Assembly: GCA_029582265.1 (NCBI GenBank)
Contig: CM055828.1
Span: 32,895,263-32,959,262 of the forward strand
DNA from: Zoroaster sp. YZ-2022
Lineage: Eukaryota; Echinodermata; Asteroidea; Forcipulatida; Zoroasteridae
DNA: 64,000 nucleotides
Direction of reading: 5' to 3'
Part shown: piece after piece, positions 53,053-62,985 of the stretch
How the letters are laid out: each line of letters opens with the position of its first letter
Numbering within the stretch: position 1 is the first letter of the stretch
Translations under genes and position numbers: made by a program
Notes under the pieces: generated by a model
What the model was told of the DNA's origin: nothing
What the model saw: only the letters and a program-made list of their open reading frames with translations
The model's database searches: none

Positions 53053-53404
53053 CCCGAACTCCCTAGGCCCATTTGCTTACACATAACCTGAATCCTCCAA
53101 AATCCTTCAGTAGTAAAGCAAGCACATGACATGTATGCACGCATGTGTTTCTAATCTGTGATACATGTACATGGCCAGGGACCCTCCCTGCATGCATGGA
53201 GCAATAAACAGTGTCCACTGACCCAAGCGCTGCCCTTGCAGTGACTACAACAAACATGGATGTACATGTACCATGGAAAGGCAAGTATGCCTAATAACCT
53301 CAATCCTCCAAAATCCTTCACTCTAGCAAAGAGCATGTAACCTCAATCTTTCAAAATCCTTCACTTTAGCAAAGAGGATTTTGGAGGATTTGGGAAGGTT
53401 AGGG
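53053..53404 (-). mobile_element. TTAA-flanked element (family J) with a single 44-bp unit
   Basis: TTAA (53049-53052 and 53405-53408) flanks CCCGAACTCCCTAGGCCC and GGGAAGGTTAGGG. In reverse it matches 16114-16780, including CATGGCCAGGGACCCTCCCT and the AGGATTTTGGAGGATT words, but it holds only one 44-bp unit (CATTTGCTTACACATAACCT) where the other copy holds eight. Confidence 0.85.
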
Positions 53405-53408
53405 TTAA

Positions 53409-53880
53409 TGAGAAAGCAATCTTATCTTGCAGCATTTTATTTTCTGTTTTCATATCTTGACAACGGATGCAAGACAAACAGAAAAAAACATTTCCCAAAG
53501 TGTCAGAAATTCATACAAACATTCCCACAGGCAAACACTTCTCACATATATAAATGTACGTGTAGGATGTGAGCTTTATACAAAGCACTTTATAATTAAT
53601 ATTTTTTCATGTGAACTCTATAAAGAATATACATGTAGGTTTGATGAATCAACACAAAATACAGCTCTCTCTTATTTCCAACAGTTGTCTGGCGAAACCC
53701 CATTTCTAGAACACTCTCAACACACAATGTACTGTCATGCCAAAGTTCCGAAATTTCCAATATGTGAGAAATTGTTTCCGAGGCACCACACAATTTTCTG
53801 TTTTTATAAACATCGTACAATAAAAAATCACAAAGATTTAAAAGAAATTTGTCAGATTAAAACATTTTTTTTTTTTTAGT
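53409..53880. other. AT-rich stretch with an unusually long open frame
   Basis: A + frame of 150 codons (53427-53879) runs to the edge of the next element. It contains cysteines and histidines but no spaced zinc-finger pattern, no splice-site context and no recognised motif. It ends in a poly-T (phenylalanine) run. I leave it as an unassigned frame. Confidence 0.25.
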
Positions 53881-53884
53881 TTAA

Positions 53885-55199
53885 CACTCCTACTATAGCT
53901 TAACTTTAGTGGTAAGTACATGTCCATGTAGTTATAGAGGTCAAAATCTGTCAACTGACTGTTTTGACTGTTGACCCAAATTGTCACCGTTTGCAAATTG
54001 GGCCACACAGCACAAAATACACATTTCGAGATAATCGAGTTTTAAGTTGCTCACTTATTGAAATTGTCGTTTCACCATCATTAACGTAGAATATTGCCAA
54101 ATTATGTGCACTGTGTGAAAGTACAGATTTCAAACTTCTCAAATGTACAAGTTATTCAACAACAGGAAGATTATTTACGTCGTAATTGATTTATTAATAC
54201 ATTTGTCCCTTTGTGAAAACACTAGAAACGGCTTATTTTGCTCTCAAAAGGCAGTGCGCGCCACTACAGACCTATAAATAGCTCACAATTTGCACTTTGT
54301 GAAAACGGAAAAATGCCTCGCGCGTGAGTTTTGTCCTCACAGCGCGTGTACAAAACTATGCGGATTTATCAACATGTCGTGAACAAGTGTGAAGCTGGTA
54401 CCCATATAATTCTGGATTTGTACGCATGCTATGAGGGAAAATTGGGGATGAAGTAGTTTTTGCGTTTTCACGAAGAGACAATTGTGAGCTATTTATAGAT
54501 CGGTAATGGCATGTGCTGCAATTGGGAAAGTTGTGTTGATTTGAGCGTTTTCTTGAAGAGATTATTGTCTTAAATTATTAATTATGTTGTGATTAATCGT
54601 CCCGTTGTCGAAAAGTGGACACATTTGGAAAGTGTGAAATCTGTTCTTTCACATAGGGCACACAATTTACATGTATTTTGCGTCTTGAATGTGATATGTT
54701 ACGTTTAAAACATAGATATTACTTAAAGCTCGATGCTGTGTGGCCCAATTGTCACTTCGTGAAAACGCAAATTGCTCTTGAGCACCCATTTTGCCCTTGG
54801 CCAATTAGTGTAATTACAAAAGTAGTGATCTTTAGACCCTGTAAATTTGTGGGATTGTAGATTTCAATGAAGTAATTCAGAATATCGAAAAAAAATCAAA
54901 CTCGAAAAAAATTACGATTTTCCCCAATTGGCACTTCGTGAAAACGGTGACGAAATGTGCACACACACAGGGGTATTTTTGACTGGTTTTTACTGTCATT
55001 TTGACCACCCTCAACAATACAAGACGATGCTTTTACCAGTCAAAAAACAGTCCACTCATTTTGACCTGTAAATGTACAATGTACTTACTACATGTAAGGT
55101 TTGACAGTGTTCAACTTTTTACGTAAGTGCACTAGATATACCTTGGCAAGTATTATCAACATTTTGACTAATTTTGAGACCCTTGCAGTCACAGAAGGG
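53885..55199 (+). mobile_element. family D element split by a 969-bp insertion
   Basis: TTAA (53881-53884) precedes CACTCCTACTATAGC; the right end CACAGAAGGG is followed by TTAC. Family-D sequence is continuous from GACTGTTGACCCAAAT to GAAATGTGCACACACACAGG once 53983-54951 is removed. The right half matches 49246 and 47221 (CACCCTCAACAATACAAGAC, TACCTTGGCAAGTAT). Confidence 0.85.
53983..54951. mobile_element. 969-bp element with repeated TTCGTGAAAACG subterminal motifs
   Basis: The ends GTCACCGTTTGCAAATTGGG and CCAATTGGCACTTCGTG then AAAACGGTGAC are inverted. AAAT flanks both sides (about 53978-53981 and 54953-54956). The word (C/T)TT(C/T)GTGAAAACG or its reverse recurs near 54204, 54293, 54466, 54756 and 54933, next to CAATT(G/T)G. 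Internal inverted pairs include GGGCCACACAGCA (53999) with TGCTGTGTGGCCC (54732), and TATAAATAGCTCACAATTTG with ATTGTGAGCTATTTATAGAT. No transposase is seen. Confidence 0.75.
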
Positions 55200-55203
55200 T
55201 TAC

Positions 55204-56054
55204 TTGAATTCTGAATCAGCTTATACATGTACATGTACATGTGGACGATAAGTGAAATTCACTACTTGAGTAATCGCACTGCAATTACTCGTGAGTACTC
55301 GATTAATCGCGAGTAATTGACTGCATTTTTAACATTACTTAAGTTTTTTTTTAACCCTTGTAGCATACCAGTCATAGCCTAGGTCATTGATTATTCAGGT
55401 ATTTCCAAAGTATACTCTTTCAAACATACTTTTTAATATATTTTCTGATAATTATTCTGAAAACATCTGATATTTATTTAAGATTTTATATGACTAAAGA
55501 ATCAGTCATTACTCGTAAATGTGTTACTACTGGTGAGTACTTTCAGGTAATCACAGTGGGATGATTAATCGAGTAGTAAAATGATACAAGTACAAGTACG
55601 ATTAACGATTATTACTCGAGTAATCGCACTACTCGCCCAGCAAAAGTAATTATCAGATAATGCTTATAAATGAAAAAGAATGAAGACCACTTTCCAAAGT
55701 CTCCCCCCCCCGGACAGTGTCTTCTCATCCGAGTTCATCTGCTTGCAGTGGGCATTAACATGGAAGCTGTGTAGCTGTTGGATTTGCCTACTTTAGCTTG
55801 AAAAATCACACACAAATACGTATTTGTTGTTCAGTGATCTATACGAAATTAGCAGGGATGTTAATTGCTACATCACTGAGCATTGCTTTACAATGATAAG
55901 ATCTTGCACCAGTTTTGTAGTGGCGTAGTCTGAACTCATAATATTACAGTACCTACATTGTACATGTCCATGGTAGTACCATTCTTATTTTATTTCAAAG
56001 ATCTATCACCAGTGTTTCACATTATTTCACCATCAATTTCAGGCAATTTTTTGT
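55204..56054. other. non-coding stretch with a TACTCG-rich inverted block
   Basis: 55255-55640 contains ACTTGAGTAATCGCACTGCA on the left and CGAGTAATCGCACTACTCGC on the right, with many ATTACTCG/CGAGTAAT words, so it looks like an old miniature element. I cannot define the borders. A C tract lies at 55701-55709. No gene is present. Confidence 0.45.
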
Positions 56055-56058
56055 TTAA

Positions 56059-56281
56059 AGGGACAATATCATCATGACCAACAGGGCATGGAATCGGAGT
56101 GCTACATGTAGTTTTAGATTAACTCAGTGACTGAAAATAATACCCCCACATGATAAGGTCATATTACCGTTGCTGCTGCATAAATGAGCCAGTAATTTTC
56201 AGTCACTGTGTTCATCTTAAACTGGGACGCCGATTCAGTGCCCTGTTGAAAGTCGGCTCTAATCGTGACGATAGTGTCCCT
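56059..56281 (+). mobile_element. intact 223-bp TTAA-flanked miniature element (family K reference copy)
   Basis: TTAA (56055-56058 and 56282-56285) flanks AGGGACAATATCATCATGA and AATCGTGACGATAGTGTCCCT. The interior is itself partly palindromic (GTGACTGAAAATAATACC / TAATTTTCAGTCACTG and GGCATGGAATCGGAGTG / CGCCGATTCAGTGCCC). No coding sequence. Confidence 0.93.
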
Positions 56282-56285
56282 TTAA

Positions 56286-58438
56286 GTCGGAATGTTGCTG
56301 GTCTTCTGTTGGAAGAAATCGAAAATGGAAAAGGAAAAGAAATGAGATATTTCTTGAAATAGTTGGTCATCGGTCCTTTTCTATTGCTTCAAATGAACGT
56401 TAATAAAAGGGAAAGAGAACAAAAAAAACTTCATCATTAAAGCAATTATTATTGACCATAAGCTAAACAGTTTGAGCATTTTAGCTGTTGGGCTGTTAAA
56501 TATTTTTGTTTAAATATTAAAATAATAATAATAACTACATAGTTAATAAAATAAGGGGGAAAAAAAAATTAAAGTTCTAAAATATTTCAGAAACTACAAC
56601 CTGGAATATTACTCTTTGGCCTAACCATAAATGTGTGTAGTTTGCATTACATCAAAAAATTCGGATTAGTAACAAGCCCTTGTGTTAAAAAAAACAAAAC
56701 ATCAATACTAATTTCCCTTGTTTCCTGAGGAATCTGACATGTTACTAAATTTGAGCGCTTACATGTGTACACTGTAGTCTTACATGTACATGTTGAGATT
56801 GACTGTTCTTTTTCCTCTCCTTCACCCATTGCATAGAAGCCTAAATTGTCCGGCGTACATGCACGCCTTGCAGGAGGGACAGCTCTCACATCCTATTAAT
56901 TAACATTGACAAATAAATATAAATAGATATTTTCTGCACTCAGGGTTTTCACCCTGGGATGATATATTTGTTGGAAGTTGCAGAGGTCAAGTACCCCCGA
57001 CAGAGGATTGTCAATTCAATCTGTCCAGCGTGGTCATATTCTGCCTAGATGAACATGTTAACACTCCAACTGTTCTATTCTCATTGTCAAAACAGTGCCC
57101 GTGAATTTAAAAGTGTAATGACCTTATAGCGAGCACTGTGTCCAACCTCTCCCCCCCCCCCCCCCAAGAGTGTCAGTTAATTGTGCAATGTCGCCAACCT
57201 ACACACACCTTATGAACTAATAAGCCATGTCGTCCATCCCATACATATACAATAAAGTGACAAGACTGTGCCCTCGGGGGACTGGAATCAACGAGAGTCC
57301 GACTGAAATGAAAGAAGCGCAAAACTGGAAATACAAATAAGTGGTGGCCCATTGCACAAGTTTGCAAGCATTGCAAGCATGGTCTTATCCCGCCACCTAC
57401 AGCACTTTGCGTTGCCATGAGTGATGCGTATCCTGTCTTTATAATGCATTGATTGGTTGCCCGGGGACGGCAATTGTGTTTTTAGCATTCCCCTCGGGTT
57501 ATTTAAGGGTGAATGTTATACCAGGTATTTGTTCTAATAGAGTTGCTCATTATTAAGATACTAGCTTCAGTTGGTTTTAAAGCTTCCCCAAGTTCAACAA
57601 TGGTCTCCAGTAATAAGCCCAATGCCATAACGCCCCGGGGTGTTTTTCCTATCCTCAACATTGTCCAGATCGTGCTACTGAACCCATGGAAAAACAAGAC
57701 TGTGTCGTAACCATTGAGATAGCGTTTATCTTCTCATGTCGATGACCGCTTAGAATTTCATGGCAAACACAGACCCTTTTTCAATTTAGAGTGAATTAAT
57801 TAGCGCTTGTAAAAACTTTGCCATGTCCATCAATTCTTTGCATTCACTCTGGGTTAAGTAAGCACATCTACAAATGAGTGCTTTGTCACATTACAGATCT
57901 GAATTTAATATTAAATTTCTGTCCAATAATGTTTTTAGCTCGCCTTAAATACTTCAAGTGTTGGTGCAATAAAGTTTATGATAATATTGAAAGTTGAATG
58001 AACGAGAGGGCCATGGTAATTATATTTGTTTTAATTTTTTTGGTTGATATATATATGTCATCAGAATTCTATGATTGATCGATTGAGATAATTTGTTATT
58101 AGAGTAGGATAAAGTAACCAAAAGCAAGGACATCACATATACAGGTCAAACACGGTTAAACTTAAACAATGTTTTTTTTTTAAACAAAAGGTCACACATG
58201 CTGCATGCTTGAAAGAAAACTCCTCGTGTCTGTCAATGATGCAGAGAGGGTTTGTTGAAGATGCGGCATAAGGATATAATATGCGTATCATGCACGATAT
58301 ATATGCAAGGTTATGGTCAATGCAGCGTGTGTGGAGAGGCGGAAATGAGGAAATTAATCTAAAATACACAGGTCTGTGATTCCTCAGGATTTCAGGATTT
58401 TGTACAAAGCTCCCTTTGCCTCAAAATTGAAAGAAGAA
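56286..58438. other. mostly unique non-coding DNA
   Basis: A C17 tract lies at 57150-57167. 57400-57720 is GC-richer; overlapping frames on both strands (57503-57697 minus, 57513-57710 plus) look equally protein-like and lack paired splice sites, so I do not choose one. 57780-58030 is AT-rich with TTAATTAG-like words. No repeats or genes are supported. Confidence 0.35.
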
Positions 58439-58513
58439 AAGTAGCCACCAAGGAAAGAAAGAAGTAGCCACCAAGGAAAGAAAGAAGTAGCCACCAAGGA
58501 AAGAAAGAAGTAG
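58439..58513 (+). repeat. three-unit 23-bp tandem repeat
   Basis: AAGTAGCCACCAAGGAAAGA followed by AAG is repeated three times and then decays at AAGTAGCCTGTATTG. Confidence 0.9.
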
Positions 58514-58687
58514 CCTGTATTGTGTCCAAACCTCCAGCTTCTTGTTTGTGGGGATGCAGAGAGTCTGTAAATCCTCAAATATTAAACATCCAGGCGTTTC
58601 AGGGGGCTTTGACCTCTAGACCAAAGGGAGACCCAAGCCCGCTACCCATTTTCCAGGATTTTTTACCATCAAATCACAACCCTGAAT
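58514..58687. other. short unique segment
   Basis: Ends with the target duplication CCCTGAAT (58680-58687) of the hAT element. No gene. Confidence 0.5.
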
Positions 58688-59035
58688 TAGGGCTGTGCGT
58701 TTTCGGATATTTTTGGAACCGGATACCCGAAATCAGGAAACTTCGGATACCTGTTTTCATTTTTGTTGAAAACATGCCTCCGGTGGTGTACAAATACATG
58801 TACTGTAAATGGTAACAAATTGACTTTTATAATACAGAGGATACCATACTATCGCTCTTTTCTTTATTGGAGTGTAATCTCTTGAATTTAAAGATAATTG
58901 TCTTTACAAGTACATTGTTCAAGAGTCACAGATTTCTGTTTGCACCGCTCAAATGTTAAGTCCGAATTTTAAAAACTCGTTTACGGGTAATTGGAACCAA
59001 AAAATCCGGATACCCGGATACCCGGCACAGCCCTA
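58688..59035 (+). mobile_element. 348-bp hAT miniature element with perfect target duplication (family M reference copy)
   Basis: CCCTGAAT at 58680-58687 and 59036-59043 flanks exact 11-bp inverted ends TAGGGCTGTGC and GCACAGCCCTA. The outer region continues TTTTCGGATA / GGATACCCGG. The body is diverged from the 35287 copy. The perfect duplication indicates a fairly recent insertion. No transposase. Confidence 0.95.
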
Positions 59036-59043
59036 CCCTGAAT

Positions 59044-60109
59044 ACATCCATTGGCGGATGATTCAAACCATGTCTCCAATGAGAGCAATACTAATGCTCT
59101 ACCAACAACCAGTCCAATACTAAACATAGTACATAGTAGACAGTCAGTCTTGATGTACACTAGAGCCAGCTTCAGGTAGAGTTTCTTCTAATAGTCAATC
59201 TAGCGTTTGTCACAAAATACCTCACTGGCGATGATGTAATGCTGGAGTAATTGGTACCCCGCACACAGTCACCTACATAAACATGTGCATACTGACTGGT
59301 TCACAAATCCCAATTTGAACCTTGGTCAAAATTTGTTTGAATCATTTGTTTGAATGTGACATTCATGTACATGTACATAATGTAAATGAAATAATTAAAA
59401 AAAAAATAATAATAATCGTAATGAGCATTTTTAGTCAATTTTTCCCACATACATGTATGCCTTATCAGGGTTACATGTTCAAGAAGGATTCTGGGATGGA
59501 AAAAGGAATATAATTCTCAATAACCAGCCTCTTACATATACATTCAATTAGCGGCAGGATGATTAAATGACATTTGAGCCTTCTCTTTTAAAAGTCCGAT
59601 AAGACTCATTGATGAGTTGTACATATTTTTTATTAGTAGTACTTTTTATAGGTTGTAGTCTTTGACAAATCTAATACGGTCACATGACTAGAGGTCAATG
59701 TCACATGACTGGAGGGCGGGAGATCCATTGAGGCATTCCATCTCAGCGGCTGACATAAATTGACTTGAGCGATTACTACGAGTTGGCTGCCACGTTGAGG
59801 GAACCATTTATCTCAATTAAGCTAAGGAGCCTCGTTTGCCATGCATCAACTCCGATACATCATCAAAAACAGTAGTTGGCTGCTTATTTGGCTACATATT
59901 TGGCTAGTTATTAAGACAGGCGATGTAATGACTGTAATGGGGAAGCACACCCCATTAACCTTATGGTACAGTAACCTATACCATAATGCCTAGGGGATGC
60001 TAATTAATTTATGGCAAGGGCAGACTTGGGAAGATGTCTCTTAGTGAAGGTGAAGGGTACAAGGTCATTAACAAATTTTGTTCATATGTTATTTATTCAC
60101 TTCAAGCCA
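59044..60109. other. unique non-coding DNA; candidate regulatory block
   Basis: 59640-60060 is free of recognisable repeats, of balanced composition and dense in short words resembling transcription-factor sites (TCACATGACT twice at 59681-59718, CTCAATTAAGCTAAGG, GCTAATTAATTTATGG). It would be a plausible enhancer, but that rests on appearance only. A + frame at 59322-59513 is not supported. Confidence 0.35.
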
Positions 60110-60113
60110 TTAA

Positions 60114-60524
60114 CCCTAACCATCCCAAATCCTCCCAAATCCATCAACATACAGTAAAAAGGTACCCCAATTGTTGGACTTTGATGGAATTGGTACAGTA
60201 GCAAATGCAAAGCATCCATGGCTTGGCTATACACAGTCCTGAATCCAACAAAAGCAGCCGGTGGAGTTTGATGGATTTGGTACACATGGACTTTGATGGA
60301 ATTGGTACATATGGACTTTGATGGAATTGGTACAGTAGCAAATGCAAAGCACCATGGCTTGGCTATACACAGTCCTGAATCCAACAAAAACAGCCGGTGG
60401 AGTTTGATGGATTTGGTACACATGGCTACATGCTGTATTCGCTGGGCTATACTGTGGAGGACTGAATCCACCAAAATCAAGTAAAACCGGGTGGTGGATT
60501 TTGATGGACTTGGGGTCGTTAGGG
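60114..60524 (+). mobile_element. TTAA-flanked CCCTAACC/GGTTAGGG-type element with an internal duplication
   Basis: TTAA (60110-60113 and 60525-60528) flanks CCCTAACCATCCCAAATCCT and ACTTGGGGTCGTTAGGG. Inside, a unit of about 130 bp with ACTTTGATGGAATTGGTACA, GCAAATGCAAAGCA.CCATGG and AATCCAACAAAA(G/A)CAGCCGG is present twice, with an extra partial copy between. Minus-strand frames of 127 and 141 codons cross it and are by-products. Confidence 0.85.
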
Positions 60525-60528
60525 TTAA

Positions 60529-61828
60529 CAGAAGGTGAAAACTTAATGAGTAAGGGGGTTCGAACCAGCGACCGCTGGACAGGCATCGAGTGCATTTGAG
60601 TTTGATTTGGGTATGTGCATAATTTTTTTCTGGAAATCATCTTCGCTTTCATTTATAAACACTATGAGAGAAGCATGCACACATAGAAACCACTCCTTGA
60701 GGGCTATGACAAACACAGACTGTATATGTGGCTGCTTTCTAGTGGTCCCTTTCATTTCATTATGGGAAGAGCAACTTTCACATTCCAGTGGATTCCACCA
60801 ACAACTTTACCTCGCAAGTAGGCCTGTGCCGAGTACCCAGGTTCGCGGGTAGCCAACCGTTGATTTCAATACCCGATTCCTTTTTACCCGTTCGGGTACC
60901 CGTAACCTATTGCATAAAATCTGATGTAACCTTTATGAAACGGAATACCAGTCTTTGATGAACATTTACCGATCTTCCATGTTTATAATAAGGTTTTTGT
61001 GACGCACAGCACTACTCCGAGTACTCGCATGTCAAAAGCTAACCTTACATTACCTGGCTATGTACATTACATTGTACATGTATTACTCACTGCCCTAGGC
61101 TATCTGCTTTGTTCTAGTAATAGTATGATATCTGTCAACAATCCTATTTTATGTATGTAATTTGTGTGTGTGTATGAAACCCTATCCTGTTTGTAAGTGT
61201 GACATAATTCCAACATAAACCACGTCCACTTCACACATGCTGGCTCCAGTGATCATCAGAAGCCCATTGGAAATGCATTGACCACCCTTTTCTTTAAGGA
61301 TTTACACAAGAAAATATTAGAAAGTTTGCATTTAACATAATTTTAAAGACTCAAAATCTAAATTAACAAAGTAAATTTCTGCCTCAAGAATCGCTCTTGA
61401 ACGTTAAAAATCAAGGAATTTAGGTTAAATATCACACAACGGTATGCTAGCTTTGGAACCAGAAGTAGCGAAAAGAGTGCCCGCGTACTACCAATGCATA
61501 TTATGAACAGGATAGTTTCTATATGCTAAAGTACATTATCCAACAAAAGTACTTCCCTGGTAACAGTCCCTGGTGTCAAAAGCACATGCTAACCAACAAT
61601 ATTCGTATTAGGTGACAAGCTGCTGCTTATGTGGAGGGCGCCCTCAAGAGTTTGTTTAGAGTTATAAACTCTAAGGTGATACTGAGGATTAGTGCAATAT
61701 TGCAACCAGTTTTGTTTTAGTACAGGGTACTTCTTGAAAGCAAAAATTCTGTTTTTTTTTCATGAACCTGTGCATTAAACAAATATGTTTTTTTCCCCCT
61801 TTTTTTCCTTTCTATTCTATAATTACAG
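60529..61828. other. unique non-coding DNA with a partial element end
   Basis: 60819 starts TAGGCCTGTGCCGAGTACCC, which looks like an hAT-type end; GGGTACC words follow to 60903, but no matching right end is clear. 61775-61828 is a long T/C tract ending TATTCTATAATTACAG, a strong 3' splice site for the exon that follows. Confidence 0.4.
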
Positions 61829-61903
61829 ATCGAGGACTACCCCAGCCAGGAGTTCATGGGTCCATCACACGGGGTCTTTATGGATGGTCATCTGGAGAGC
61901 AAG
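61829..61903 (+). CDS. candidate exon 3 of the uncharacterised + strand gene
   Basis: A strong acceptor (T/C-rich tract 61785-61820, then TATAATTACAG) precedes 25 codons starting IEDYPSQEFMGPSHG and ending MDGHLESK, followed by AAG|GTAGAG. The island is phase 0 on both sides, so it can follow the 51588 exon directly. It is markedly less AT-rich than its surroundings and has no repeat homology in the window. The peptide is polar with E/D, S and G and probably lies in a linker or cytoplasmic region. Another frame stays open longer but reads through the donor. Family unknown. Confidence 0.5.
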
Positions 61904-62289
61904 GTAGAGTAGATTTACTTGAAAATGTTTTAGCTTCAAAAATGACTCTTGTCATCTTGGCAACCGACCTTTTGGTTATTCTAGAAAATGGGGGTCATGT
62001 TCACAGAGCAAAGCAGAGAATTTGGCTAATCCCAGCCAAATTACACACATTTTGTATGGAACTCAATAAAATTGTTTCTATTTCTGGCTCTCTCTCTCTC
62101 TCTTTCTCTTTTTAAAATTGTGTATTTTTTAATATATTTTCGTTTTTGGAAGGGGGAGGGTTTCTTGTTTTTCTGTCAAGAGGTTTCCCGATTGGGGCCT
62201 ATTGGCATCCTCATTGGGAGAATATGGTTTCAATCAGGATTAAAAGTATCTCCCAATTGGAAAAGCATATTTGACATCTGACCCAATGT
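61904..62289. other. candidate intron, with a lone satellite-like unit
   Basis: A CT microsatellite lies at 62089-62110. 62187-62285 (TTGGGGCCTATTGGCATCCT, CATTGGGAGAATATGG, CTCCCAATTGG) resembles a decayed unit of the 115-bp satellite at 42364. No gene. Confidence 0.45.
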
Positions 62290-62985
62290 ATGCTCAGTGT
62301 TTATCACCCACCTGTACCCACTAAGGGAACCAACAGCCCTGTGTCCTCGGTGTTTTTCACCCACTGGCACCCACTAAGAGGACCAACAGCCCTGTGTCCT
62401 CTGTGTTTTTCACCACCTGCACCCACTAAGGGGACCAACAGCTCTGTATCTTCGGTGTCTCTCACCCACCGGCACCCACAAAGGGGACCAACAGCCCCTG
62501 TACCTTTGGTGTCTTTCACCCACCGGCACCCACTAAGGGGACCAATAGCTCTGTATCTTCAGTTTCTTTCATCCACCGGCACCCACAAAGGGGACCAACA
62601 GTTCTGTATCTTCAGTGTCTTTCACCCACCGGCACCCACAAAGGGGACCAATAGCCCTATATCTTCATCGTCTTTCACCCACCAGCACCCACAAAGGGGA
62701 CCAATAGCTCTGTATCTTCAGTTTCTTTCATCCACCGGCACCCACAAAGGGGACCAACAGTTCTGTATCTTCGGTTTCTTTCACCCACCGGCACCTATAA
62801 AGGGGACCAACAGCTCTGTATCTTCGATTTCTTTCACCCACCGGCACCCACAAAGGGGACCAACAGCCCTATATCTTCGGTGTCTCTCACCCACAAAGGG
62901 GACCAACAGCTCTGTATCTTCGGTTTCTCTCACCCACCGGCACCAGCTAAGGCAATCAACAGCCCTGTGTCTTGGGTGGTTTTCA
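62290..62985 (+). repeat. 13-unit 53-bp minisatellite with a false 241-codon frame
   Basis: Units contain CACCCACCGGCACCCACAAA, GGGGACCAA(C/T)AGC.CTGTA and TCTTCGGT.TCTTT; GGGGACCAA recurs every 53-54 bp (about 62430, 62483, 62537, 62590, 62643, 62697). 53 is not a multiple of three, so successive units are read in three registers (for example HPPAPTKGTNSSVSS, THRHPQRGPTALYL and STGTHKGDQQFCIF). All lack stops, so the frame stays open by composition. I regard it as non-coding. Confidence 0.9.

Noticed and set aside
53427..53879. 150-codon + frame with several C and H residues
   Set aside because: No regular zinc-finger spacing, AT-rich composition, and it ends in a homopolymer next to a transposon border; kept only as an unassigned frame.
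57503..57710. overlapping plus and minus frames that both look protein-like
   Set aside because: No splice or start evidence favours either strand, and no family was recognised.
60097..60652. 127- and 141-codon minus frames
   Set aside because: They are open across the internal duplication of the TTAA element at 60114-60524; the repeated IHQTPPA-like segments reflect the repeat unit.
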